Source: Gordonia bronchialis DSM 43247 (GTDB taxonomy: Bacteria; Actinomycetota; Actinomycetes; Mycobacteriales; Mycobacteriaceae). Taken from it: a stretch of 64,000 bases of DNA. Shown one piece after another: positions 49,574 through 57,271 of this stretch (position 1 is the first letter of the stretch; every line of letters starts with the position of its first letter). The notes beneath the pieces are model-generated. The model worked only from the letters and a program-made list of their open reading frames with translations. It did no database searches and was not told the origin of the DNA. Position numbers and translations under genes: made by a program. The stretch lies in assembly GCF_000024785.1 (NCBI RefSeq), contig NC_013442.1:1-64000 (forward strand), given 5' to 3'.

Positions 49574-49617
49574 GTGCCTGGGCCGGGAGTCGAACCCGGC
49601 CTGCGACCATCCAGGCG
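49574..49617 (-). other. tRNA-like T-arm and acceptor fragment
   Basis: On the minus strand CCGGGTTCGACTCCCGG (49599-49583) is a perfect T-arm with the invariant TTCGA loop, followed by CCCAGGCA like a 3' acceptor strand. A GCCTGG that could pair with it lies only 12 nt before the T-arm, so D and anticodon arms are absent. It is a tRNA 3'-end mimic rather than a tRNA gene, possibly an attachment-site core or a remnant. Confidence 0.45.
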
Positions 49618-49632
49618 GTGTGACCGATGGGC

Positions 49633-50103
49633 TCAGATGCCCACCGAAGGGGCAGCGGTTGAAGTGAAGTCGACAGCGGGGATGCCAAGCAGTTTCTCGG
49701 CGGCGGCAGCGATGGCGTAGAGGTGGTCGAGTTCGTGGCGGTCGTAGGAGTCCAAGCCGGTGCCGTAGTCGTCTGCGTGGTCTTCGTCGAAGCTCTTCCG
49801 GTTGCGATACAGCGCGTGCAGCTCGGCGACCTCGGCCCGCAGCTCACCCATCCGGTCGCGCGGCGCACCTGAACCGTCGAGCTGATCGGTTGCCGTAGTG
49901 AACGCGGTGGCCAACGACTGGAGTTCTGCTGAGGTGCCCGTGAGGGCGACCGTGGTGGCCCCGAGATCGAGTGTCAGCACGTAACCGTGCTGAGGAATCT
50001 CCCACCCGGCACCGAACCAGTCACGCGCCCGGGCGGGGCTGATCACCACGATCCCGTGCCCGGTAGTCCTGCTGGCCTCGCCCCATTCCACATGTACGCC
50101 CAT
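49633..50103 (-). CDS. Hypothetical protein divergent from the C5 methyltransferase
   Basis: A 156-residue protein from ATG 50103 with AAGGAG eight bases upstream. A beta-rich first half (GHGIVVISPARARDWFGAGW; YVLTLDLGATTVALTGTSAE) is followed by a helical half. Not recognised. It shares the 51-bp palindromic control region with the methyltransferase, so expression of the two is probably linked. Confidence 0.6.
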   Translation of the reverse strand: MGVHVEWGEASRTTGHGIVVISPARARDWFGAGWEIPQHGYVLTLDLGATTVALTGTSAELQSLATAFTTATDQLDGSGAPRDRMGELRAEVAELHALYRNRKSFDEDHADDYGTGLDSYDRHELDHLYAIAAAAEKLLGIPAVDFTSTAAPSVGI

Positions 50104-50151
50104 CGCGTTTATCTCCTTGTCTCCGAGTAATTTCGGGGAACCAATCCCCCA

Positions 50152-50202
50152 AAGTGGGTGTCTATAGCCTACCACACTGTGGTAGGCTATAGACACCCAC
50201 TT
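50152..50202. promoter_or_regulatory. 51-bp palindrome, symmetric divergent control region
   Basis: Two 24-bp arms (50152-50175 and 50179-50202) are perfectly complementary around ACT. Each arm contains CTATAG and ends in a purine-rich AAGTGGG, so a TATAGA-like -10 box is present symmetrically on both strands. It lies between the 50103 and 50293 genes. It could be a bidirectional promoter, an operator for a symmetric repressor, or a cruciform-forming site. Confidence 0.75.
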
Positions 50203-50292
50203 GAAGTAACGGTTTCACGATCACCCCCGTCACGCTGCCGTGCTCATCAGGCGGGCAGCGACCCAAGTTTCGACCAGATAAGGACAACGCTG

Positions 50293-52251
50293 ATGGCTCC
50301 TCTACTGCCAAGCACAGCGGCCTACCGGCCCGCCTCCCGTCGTCGCTACCGCTTCGACGACCCAACCGCCCTCGACTTGTTCTCAGGCTTCGGCGGACTG
50401 ACGCTGGGAATCGAAAAGGCAGGATTCACAACGATTTTGGCTGCCAATCACAATCAGTACAAGGTTGAAGTCCACGAAGCCAACCATCCGCACGTGCAGC
50501 ACTGGATCGCTGACCTGATCAACCCGGAGGTGCCCGCCTACCATTCCGTGCGCGACTTGCCCGCCGCCGATCTCCTCGTTGCCGGGGTCACCTGCACCAA
50601 TCACAGTCAGGCGAACACGAAAAAGGCCTACGCCCAGGGGATGTCACTGTTCGACCTCGATGATCCCGAGTTCGAGGAACGAGTCACCCGCTCTGAACGT
50701 GACCGCGCGACAGCCAACTGCGTCCTGCACTACGCCGACCAGCACCACCCACTGATGATCCTGGTCGAATGCACCACCGAACTTCAGTCGTGGGGCCCTG
50801 CTATCCCCGGCAAACGCAAGATCGGTGACGGCAGCACGTACCGATGGTGGCTGGCAGAGTTCGCAAAACTCGGCTACGCCCACCGCGTGCTCTATCTCAA
50901 CAGCATGTTCTTCGGCGTGCCCCAGTCCCGCGACCGGCTGTATATCGTCTTCTGGGACCGCAAGCTCCCCGCCCCGGACCTCGACCACCGCCCCCTGGCC
51001 CACTGCGCGCACTGCGACGACATCGTGGAGTCAAAGTGGGCGTGGAAGACCGGCATCCCAGCGTCAGGCGCGGTCCGATACGGCAAGCAGTACAACTACC
51101 GGTGCTCACGGTGCCTGCGCGAGGTCCGTCCCGAGGCCACGCCATCGCTGGCCGCGCTTGACCTCAGCAACCTTGGCACCCGCATCGGCGACCGCAAGAA
51201 GCCCCTCGCCGCATCGACCATGGCCCGCGCCGAACGCTGCCGCCAACGCTTCGCCCAGTTCCCGGCCGTCCTCATGCCCGCCAAAGCCGCTCGAGGCGCA
51301 GAACGCCACCTTGGCCAGCCCATGGCCACCCAAACCTCCCAGCAAGAGACCGCGATCCTGATGTCCGGTGCGGTCACCTACGGACACCGCCACAACGGTG
51401 ACGGCCAACACCTCAGCGCCCCGATGGACACCCTCACCGCCACCGACGAGAAAGCCGTCCTGACCACCGGCGCGCTCCTTGTCGCCGCCGGAAACACCTT
51501 CGAGCGACCCGGATCTGACTGCCGCATCCGCGATCTGAGCCAACCGCTGTGGACACAGCCCGCCACCAACACCACCGGCATGCTCACCCCGCCGATCGCC
51601 CTGGCCGTCGACAACCACCAGGGCTCGCCGCGCGGCGCCGACGACGCACTACCCACCCAAACAGGCACCGAAACCCTCGCCCTGCTGTCCTCCGGAGTCG
51701 TGCCCTTCCGTAAGAACACCCTCCCCGCCAGCCACGGCGAAGCCATGCCGACCGTCACCGCCGAGCAAATCCCCGGCCTGCTCACCGCCGCCGGCACCAT
51801 GCAGTTCCGTCAAGGCGATGACCGCCGGGTATCCGGCGTCGAGCAACCGCTGAACACCGTGGTCGCCAACGGAGCCGCCCATAGCCTGCTGTTCTCGGGA
51901 TGGTTCAAGAACAACGGCAGCACCGGCACCGAAACCAGCCCGCACCCCGTTCTTGACCCGTTCGGCGCGCTGACGTCCCGCGACACCACCGCCCTGCTCA
52001 CCGCCGAATGGCGCGAGGCGCTGGCCGAGCTTGCGTTGGAGGACTGCTACTTCCGCATGATGGCCCCGCACGAGGTCGGCCGAGGATGCGGCTTCGACCC
52101 CGACTTCGCCGGACAGCGCGGCACCTTCGTCGTGTGGGGCAGCAGCCGAGACCAGGTCGACGGCTACGGCAACGCCGTCAGCCCGCCGGTCGGTGAATGG
52201 ATCGGCCTACGCCTGCGCGCTGTCTTCCACAGCGAACCCCTCGCGGCATAA
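50293..52251 (+). CDS. C5-cytosine DNA methyltransferase with repeat-built C-terminal region
   Basis: A 652-residue enzyme from ATG 50293 (AAGGA upstream). Motif I is ALDLFSGFGGLTLGIEKAGF (about residues 25-44). The catalytic Cys is in LLVAGVTCTNHSQAN (about residue 100), with TC in place of the usual PC. Motif VI is LVECTTEL instead of ENV. Motif VIII is FFGVPQSRDRLY. Motif X is DGYGNAVSPPVGEW at the end. Between VIII and X lie about 300 extra residues made of seven related units, probably the target-recognition region. No cognate nuclease is adjacent, so it may be an orphan methylase that protects the plasmid. Confidence 0.85.
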   Translation: MAPLLPSTAAYRPASRRRYRFDDPTALDLFSGFGGLTLGIEKAGFTTILAANHNQYKVEVHEANHPHVQHWIADLINPEVPAYHSVRDLPAADLLVAGVTCTNHSQANTKKAYAQGMSLFDLDDPEFEERVTRSERDRATANCVLHYADQHHPLMILVECTTELQSWGPAIPGKRKIGDGSTYRWWLAEFAKLGYAHRVLYLNSMFFGVPQSRDRLYIVFWDRKLPAPDLDHRPLAHCAHCDDIVESKWAWKTGIPASGAVRYGKQYNYRCSRCLREVRPEATPSLAALDLSNLGTRIGDRKKPLAASTMARAERCRQRFAQFPAVLMPAKAARGAERHLGQPMATQTSQQETAILMSGAVTYGHRHNGDGQHLSAPMDTLTATDEKAVLTTGALLVAAGNTFERPGSDCRIRDLSQPLWTQPATNTTGMLTPPIALAVDNHQGSPRGADDALPTQTGTETLALLSSGVVPFRKNTLPASHGEAMPTVTAEQIPGLLTAAGTMQFRQGDDRRVSGVEQPLNTVVANGAAHSLLFSGWFKNNGSTGTETSPHPVLDPFGALTSRDTTALLTAEWREALAELALEDCYFRMMAPHEVGRGCGFDPDFAGQRGTFVVWGSSRDQVDGYGNAVSPPVGEWIGLRLRAVFHSEPLAA

Positions 52252-52261
52252 CCCCGGGTCC

Positions 52262-52301
52262 CCGGTGGGCGGGGATGAATCGCTAGCTCCCCGCCCACCG
52301 G
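52262..52301 (+). terminator. Terminator of the methyltransferase gene
   Basis: CCGGTGGGCGGGGA (52262-52275) pairs perfectly with TCCCCGCCCACCGG (52288-52301) around a 12-nt loop, starting 11 bp after the stop codon. Confidence 0.85.
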
Positions 52302-52607
52302 CCATCTCGCCCATTCCGGTATTCGGGCTCTTTCATCACGGAGCACCGCCACTCCAGTGATCACTCCGCGCGCGGCACCGCACCGAAACACACTTCGAGC
52401 GCCTATACGTCAAGCGCGCACCGAGACAATCGAAAAAGGGTAAATATAGGCGAAAAAGACGCTTTGATGGCGGGGGGGTTGAAAAGGGCGTCCGTGCTTT
52501 TGTTCGGCATTCTATGTCCAATTGTAATTCATTGTAGCCCTTGCTATTACGTTCCATTCTGCTAGAATAGAAGAAAGCAACTGGACCGCCCCGAGAGGTT
52601 GGAAACA
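52302..52607. other. Intergenic region with a lower-GC segment
   Basis: No gene seen. From about 52430 to 52590 the sequence is much less GC-rich than its surroundings (for example AAGGGTAAATATAGGCG). It holds the promoter of nrdH-like 52608. The AT-rich tract could also open for replication. Confidence 0.5.
52541..52568 (+). promoter_or_regulatory. Promoter of the redoxin gene
   Basis: TTGCTA (52541-52546), 16-bp spacer, TAGAAT (52563-52568); a start near 52575 leaves a 33-nt leader with AGAGG before ATG 52608. Confidence 0.6.
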
Positions 52608-52850
52608 ATGGATATCACCGTCTACACAAAGCCAGCCTGCGTGCAGTGCAATGCCACATATAAAGCCCTTGAAAAGCAGGGATTGGAATACTCCGTGGTC
52701 GACATCAGCGAAGATGACGATGCCCGCGACATGGTGATGGCCCTGGGATACTTGCAAGCTCCCGTCGTCGTTGCCGGCGACGAATCATGGAGCGGCTTCC
52801 GGCCGGACAACATCAAGCGACTCGCCGCCAAGCAGGCCTCGGCCGCGTGA
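52608..52850 (+). CDS. nrdH: NrdH-type glutaredoxin-like redoxin
   Basis: An 80-residue thioredoxin-fold protein. VYTKPACVQCNATYKALEKQ holds the CVQC active site of NrdH redoxins, and LQAPVVVAGDESWSGFRPDN is the cis-Pro loop with the WSGFRPD motif specific to NrdH. It reduces ribonucleotide reductase class Ib or other targets using thioredoxin reductase. No nrdEF is in the window, so it presumably works with host enzymes. Plasmid and phage copies of this gene are common in this group. Confidence 0.9.
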   Translation: MDITVYTKPACVQCNATYKALEKQGLEYSVVDISEDDDARDMVMALGYLQAPVVVAGDESWSGFRPDNIKRLAAKQASAA

Positions 52851-52864
52851 CGAGGACGCGACCT

Positions 52865-53143
<279 letters not shown>

Positions 53144-53187
53144 CCTGACTTACCCCCGCCACGTCTACGACACTGGGAGCCACACCA

Positions 53188-53862
53188 ATGACCACCCCCG
53201 CATCCACCAAGTCCACCGTCGCCGACTACCGCAGCCTGCTGGCCGCGTTCGTCGCTCACCCACCGACCTACCCTGCCCCCGCCGATCTGCCGCTGGAAGT
53301 GCAGATCGCCTCGGCCGAACGGGAGCTCACGCGGACAGCAGATGAGATGGCACAGCTCGGAGACGATGCCACCGACAGCAGCGTCGCCGACCACTACGGA
53401 CGGATCAGTAACCACCTCGACGATCTGCGCGGCGCGCTGGCGCATTCGGCCACCACCGCACAGCAGCCGACCACCACGGTCGCCCAGGGATGGCACGTCG
53501 GTGTCACCGGCGCGTCGGAAACGGTCGCGGCGGGTGTCGGCTCGCACATCGTCGCCCGGCGTCTCGCTGAGGGTGACACTGCCGTCGGCACTGTCGAACT
53601 CCACCTCGAGAGCAGCCCGTACGGGGACCTCACGATCACGTTGAACGTCCCGGACGGCTACTCCCGCATCGTGCACCCCACCGAGGACGGGGTGCGCATC
53701 ACGGTCGCCGACATCGGCAGCGACAACTGCGCTGAGTGCGGTGAGCACTTCAGCAACCCCCACGACCCCGACTGTTCCGTCGCCGTCGCCGAGGAACTGG
53801 CGATGCTGCGAGACATCGCGGCCTCATCCTCATCGTCGTGCACGAGGGTAGGAGCTGCGTGA
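53188..53862 (+). CDS. Hypothetical plasmid protein with a C-terminal Cys motif
   Basis: A 224-residue protein. Residues 30-90 form a charged helical hairpin (LPLEVQIASAERELTRTADE; HYGRISNHLDDLRGAL). The middle is beta-rich, and NCAECGEHFSNPHDPDCSVA near residue 193 supplies a CxxC and a further Cys/His set, a possible zinc site. GGGAG lies eight bases before ATG 53188. Not recognised. Confidence 0.6.
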   Translation: MTTPASTKSTVADYRSLLAAFVAHPPTYPAPADLPLEVQIASAERELTRTADEMAQLGDDATDSSVADHYGRISNHLDDLRGALAHSATTAQQPTTTVAQGWHVGVTGASETVAAGVGSHIVARRLAEGDTAVGTVELHLESSPYGDLTITLNVPDGYSRIVHPTEDGVRITVADIGSDNCAECGEHFSNPHDPDCSVAVAEELAMLRDIAASSSSSCTRVGAA

Positions 53863-53863
53863 G

Positions 53864-54076
53864 ATGGCCGCCGCTACCGACACCCGCTACTCCGACAGCG
53901 AACTGGCCGAGCTGCGCGCCCTCGCGTGGTCACTCCACCACCGAGATGGCCTGTCCTGGCCGGCGGTTGCCGACGAGCTCGACGAACCCACCAAAGTCGT
54001 GCGCCGGTGGGCGTCCGACTACGTGACGGCCACCGACGCCGCCGCAGCTCTCGACCAACTGTCGCTCTTCGACTGA
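53864..54076 (+). CDS. Small HTH-like protein
   Basis: A 70-residue helical protein with a likely HTH (LSWPAVADELDEPTKVVRRW). AGGAG precedes the ATG, which lies one base after the upstream stop, so the two genes are coupled. Probably DNA-binding; no family assigned. Confidence 0.6.
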   Translation: MAAATDTRYSDSELAELRALAWSLHHRDGLSWPAVADELDEPTKVVRRWASDYVTATDAAAALDQLSLFD

Positions 54077-54131
54077 CCCCATCCGACACAACACCACACC
54101 CCGCGAAGCCCCCGGAAAGACGTGATCTGCC

Positions 54132-54734
54132 ATGTGGATAGTGCTGCTGCTGCTTCTGCGGCCCGTCCGGAGGCTGTTCGTGCGTGCCTCGCGCGCACTG
54201 TTCGTCGTCGTGTTCACCACAGTGGTCGTCGCGTTCGGCGTGGGCCTGTGGATGATGCGCAACGATCCCGCCGTCACCACGGCCAGCAGCGCACCACGAC
54301 CGCCGACTGCGGCCGCCGATGCACGCGTCGTGCGTGTCGTCGACGGCGACACCATCGTCGTCACCGACGGCGCGACCAGAGCCACCGTGCGCCTGCTCGG
54401 CATCGACACTCCCGAAGTCAAAGACCGTCGCACCGCGGTGCAGCTCTGTGGCCCCCAGGCGTCGGCGCGCACGGCCGCACTGCTGCCGTCCGGCACCCGG
54501 GTCCTCATCGAGTCAGACGCCACCCAGGATCAGTCCGACCGATACGGGCGTGCCCTGGCGTACGTGTGGCGCGGCGAGATCCTCGTCAACCACACACTCC
54601 TCGCGGAGGGCCTGGCCCGCAGCTACGTGTTTGATCCCGCCCGCCCCGGCCGATACACCGACCAGTTCATCGCTGCCGAAGCTGACGCCCGCAACCACCA
54701 GCGCGGCATCTGGGGCCAGGAATGCCGCCGGTGA
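54132..54734 (+). CDS. Membrane-anchored thermonuclease (SNase family)
   Basis: A 200-residue protein. A basic N-terminus and a transmembrane helix (ALFVVVFTTVVVAFGVGLWM) are followed by an SNase domain: ARVVRVVDGDTIVVTDGATR, VRLLGIDTPEVKD and QSDRYGRALAYVWRGEILVN carry the usual Asp, Asp-Thr, Glu and Arg catalytic positions. The enzyme would face outside the membrane and degrade DNA or RNA. On conjugative plasmids such nucleases may trim incoming DNA or act against phages or competitors. Confidence 0.85.
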   Translation: MWIVLLLLLRPVRRLFVRASRALFVVVFTTVVVAFGVGLWMMRNDPAVTTASSAPRPPTAAADARVVRVVDGDTIVVTDGATRATVRLLGIDTPEVKDRRTAVQLCGPQASARTAALLPSGTRVLIESDATQDQSDRYGRALAYVWRGEILVNHTLLAEGLARSYVFDPARPGRYTDQFIAAEADARNHQRGIWGQECRR

Positions 54735-54795
54735 CACCGCCACATCACCGCACCCTGGTTGGGTGTCAGTTCACCACAGCCAGCCAGCAGTGCTT

Positions 54796-55575
54796 TCACC
54801 CCAGCAGAGCCCGGGTCTCTTCGGTGCTGAGCGCAGGAATGCCGCGCAGTCGGGCCGTGGCGTAGACGTAGATCATGAGAGCGTGCGGCCCGGACAGATG
54901 CAGCGGCACCGTGTCGACGAAGCTGAACTCGACTGCCGTGGCGTCCCCGTGACAGGCGATCACCGCATCCCAGTCGAAAACCAGCACCCCACCCGGCAGG
55001 TAGGCCACGATCCGATGTGTGGTCACGTCGATCGGTACATCCTCGCACCACTCCTCGAGGCCGGCGTGCTGTCGCCGCGCATAGGTGGTAGCCGTGCGAA
55101 GGTGCACCGCTTCATCCGGTCGCAGGATCAGCGGACCGGGCGGATGGCGATACAAGCCGTTGGCGCCGATCCCCACCAGAACATCGCGGATGGTGCGTGC
55201 CTGGTCGAGTCCGTTGTCCCACGCGGAGGGCACCCGTCCGTCACCCGTACGTCGGGCGCGTGAACGGACCAGCTGCGCTACCCGCACCACACCCACGGCG
55301 CCCACCACGGCCACGAGTATCCAGCCCACCGTCGACGCGCTCACCCCCGAGCCGATCAACCCCACGAACACACCGCCCACCACGGCGAATAGCAGGATGA
55401 CCGACGCGACGTGGCCGGCGAGCACCACACCGGCTCGACGCCGAGGTGCCAGAGCGGGCAGAGCAGCGTCGTCGGCGACCGGACCCCGGTCGTCCCCACG
55501 AGGCGACGCCGAGGTGTCGTTCGTCGCGCGCACCATCTCGGCTTGGTCGCGAGCTAACACAAACCACCTCCACAT
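54796..55575 (-). CDS. Membrane protein with a C-terminal soluble domain
   Basis: A 259-residue protein with two transmembrane helices in the first half (AGHVASVILLFAVVGGVFVG; VGWILVAVVGAVGVVRVAQL), then a conserved-looking domain (AWDNGLDQARTIRDVLVGIG; VVAYLPGGVLVFDWDAVIAC). Its start shares a base with the HNH gene's stop (TGATG). Not recognised. Confidence 0.6.
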   Translation of the reverse strand: MWRWFVLARDQAEMVRATNDTSASPRGDDRGPVADDAALPALAPRRRAGVVLAGHVASVILLFAVVGGVFVGLIGSGVSASTVGWILVAVVGAVGVVRVAQLVRSRARRTGDGRVPSAWDNGLDQARTIRDVLVGIGANGLYRHPPGPLILRPDEAVHLRTATTYARRQHAGLEEWCEDVPIDVTTHRIVAYLPGGVLVFDWDAVIACHGDATAVEFSFVDTVPLHLSGPHALMIYVYATARLRGIPALSTEETRALLG

Positions 55576-56171
55576 CAGAACAACCCAAGCTGCTGGTCGG
55601 CGTTGCTACTGGCCAGCCCGAACACGCGGTGCGTGAGCGCGGGGTCGCCGCCGTCGAGAAGATAGCTGCGCACCATTCGTGAGCGCTCGTCGCGGTTGAT
55701 CGTTGCTGTCGGGCGGCCGCCCTGGTGTCGACCGAGGCTCACCGCGAAGCTCAGGTTGTTGCGTTGGGTACCAACCCGGACGTGGTCGGGGTCGACGCGC
55801 ACGCACAGCGGCTCGTTGCAGTAGTGCTCACCGACCAACGTGTCGATGCTGCTCGGTTGGCGGTGGTCGAGCTCAGGATGGTGTAACAGCAACGCGAAAC
55901 GGTGGGCACTGATCGCCCGCTGGCGCTTGTGGCGCTGAAACGTGAAGCGTCCATACCCATCGGGCGAGGAAATGGCACCGACCCAGTACCAACAGTGTCC
56001 GGTCACGATCACATGCCGCCAGAACAGCTCGACGGCCCGCTCATCGGGCGCCAGGAGCGGATCGGTGACGACCGAGGTGCTCCCCGGTATCGCCGATCGC
56101 GAGACCGGGGCCACCGGGGATGCGAACAACGCCCACTCGTCGCCCGCGTCGCACACTTCGTTGGTGGACAT
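55575..56171 (-). CDS. HNH-endonuclease-like protein
   Basis: A 198-residue protein. HCWYWVGAISSPDGYGRFTF, ISAHRFALLLHH and GEHYCNEPLCVRVDPDHVRV then GTQRNNL reproduce the phage-type HNH pattern (C-W-x-W … AHR … C-x4-C … HV/N-x-N). Such proteins nick or cut DNA, or work with methylases. It lies in a leftward set of three genes behind the coiled-coil HTH gene, near the relaxase, so it might act in plasmid DNA processing. Confidence 0.75.
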   Translation of the reverse strand: MSTNEVCDAGDEWALFASPVAPVSRSAIPGSTSVVTDPLLAPDERAVELFWRHVIVTGHCWYWVGAISSPDGYGRFTFQRHKRQRAISAHRFALLLHHPELDHRQPSSIDTLVGEHYCNEPLCVRVDPDHVRVGTQRNNLSFAVSLGRHQGGRPTATINRDERSRMVRSYLLDGGDPALTHRVFGLASSNADQQLGLF

Positions 56172-56188
56172 GCGCGCACAGTAGCCCG

Positions 56189-56680
56189 CTACACCGACAC
56201 GTCGTGCAGCTCGGCACCGGCGCTCTTCTCCGGCCCGCCGCGATCACCAGGAGTAGCAGTCGCCTTCTCTTCGGGCTCGTTCGCGACCGGCGGCCCGGAC
56301 TTCTTCTCCTGGCGTGCGGTGGAGAGGCCGGCCTTGCGCAGCAGTGCGTTCGCTTTCGCGGGTGTCAGGCCGACCAGCTCGGCGGCCGAGCTAACACTTC
56401 CTACACGCTCGGCGATCTCGGCGACCGCCTGGGCCATCTCGCGACGCCCCTTCTCGGTGGCGACCCGCAGGGCTTCGGCAGCAGCCTCGATCGATGACTC
56501 GGCACGCAAGTACGTGGCGACGCTCTCCTCGTTGAGCTCCATCGCTTGGCGCTGGGCAGCTAACGCAAGCTCGAGTTTCTCGCGTTCTCGTTGCTGTTGC
56601 TGCGCCAACGCGGCGGCTGTTCGTTTACGCGCGACAGCTCGCGCTTGGGCAGGACTGAGTTTGGAATTGTTCGACGGCAC
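56189..56680 (-). CDS. Coiled-coil HTH protein divergent from the relaxase operon
   Basis: A 163-residue protein. Residues 10-100 are a long charged helix (ARAVARKRTAAALAQQQQRE; REKLELALAAQRQAMELNEE), followed by an HTH-like segment (SVSSAAELVGLTPAKANALL) and a Pro/Lys-rich tail. GTG 56680 has AGGG five to six bases upstream. Its position beside the candidate oriT and divergent from the relaxase suggests a mobilisation accessory (relaxosome) protein. That role is inferred from topology only. Confidence 0.55.
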   Translation of the reverse strand: MPSNNSKLSPAQARAVARKRTAAALAQQQQREREKLELALAAQRQAMELNEESVATYLRAESSIEAAAEALRVATEKGRREMAQAVAEIAERVGSVSSAAELVGLTPAKANALLRKAGLSTARQEKKSGPPVANEPEEKATATPGDRGGPEKSAGAELHDVSV

Positions 56681-56739
56681 ACCATCACCCTAACGCCGAC
56701 TGCGCCACCTCGGCCACCATCCGCGCCGCTCTCGCTCCC

Positions 56740-56905
56740 TTTTCACCGCACCCTACTCTGTCCGTCTGCCCCTATCACGACCAGCACAACCCACCACCCA
56801 CAACATCGTTGTCGCTGCTCACCACCCACTTCGTCCCACCCCATCCACATCCGCACCCCAAAGCAAATCCCACACACCTCTTGCATTCCGGATTCGTCCG
56901 ACGAA
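56740..56905 (+). other. G-poor, CA-rich tract: candidate oriT
   Basis: Between the divergent coiled-coil and zinc-finger/relaxase genes the plus strand is nearly free of G and rich in C and A for over 100 nt (for example CCACATCCGCACCCCAAAGC). It ends with the 13-bp inverted repeat TTCGTC-C-GACGAA (56893-56905). Strand asymmetry, an inverted repeat and the adjacent MobF relaxase are typical of transfer origins. No nic site could be identified. Confidence 0.4.
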
Positions 56906-56927
56906 AGTTATGTGTCAGAATGTCGCC

Positions 56928-57269
56928 ATGACCCCGCCCCGCGTGTGCGACTACTGCGGCGGCGCGCTGCCGGTAGCACCACGAGGACGGCCCCGCCGCT
57001 GGTGCTCAGATGCCTGCCGCCGCGCCGGGTGGGTACACCGCCACGACCCGCGGGCCGAGGTTGACTCCACCTCGACGATCCCGGCGCAGGACGCCATCAC
57101 ACGAGTCCTACAGTCCCCCACCGCCACCACCGAACTCATCGACAAGCTGACGGTGGCGATCGAAGAGGGATCGGTGTCCAACGACGTCCTTGCCGCCCTG
57201 GTCCGCGCCCACCGCGCAAGTGTGGGCACCGTCGCCGGCGCCCACCAACTGCGGCCCTTCCGGCGGTAA
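56928..57269 (+). CDS. Small zinc-finger protein upstream of the relaxase
   Basis: A 113-residue protein starting MTPPRVCDYCGGALPVAPRG. The CxxCG…CSDACRRAGW pattern in the first 40 residues is a small zinc finger of the type found in transposon and plasmid proteins, and the rest is helical. The ATG at 56928 is preceded by CAGAAT six bases upstream (leaderless pattern) with TTCGTC 17 bp before it. The relaxase starts 2 bp after its stop. It may bind oriT DNA or regulate the relaxase. Confidence 0.65.
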   Translation: MTPPRVCDYCGGALPVAPRGRPRRWCSDACRRAGWVHRHDPRAEVDSTSTIPAQDAITRVLQSPTATTELIDKLTVAIEEGSVSNDVLAALVRAHRASVGTVAGAHQLRPFRR

Positions 57270-57271
57270 CC

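Noticed and set aside
49500..49660. Complete tRNA gene on the minus strand
   Set aside because: Only a T-arm and acceptor-like strand are found; I could not build a D arm, anticodon arm or matching 5' acceptor at the right distance.
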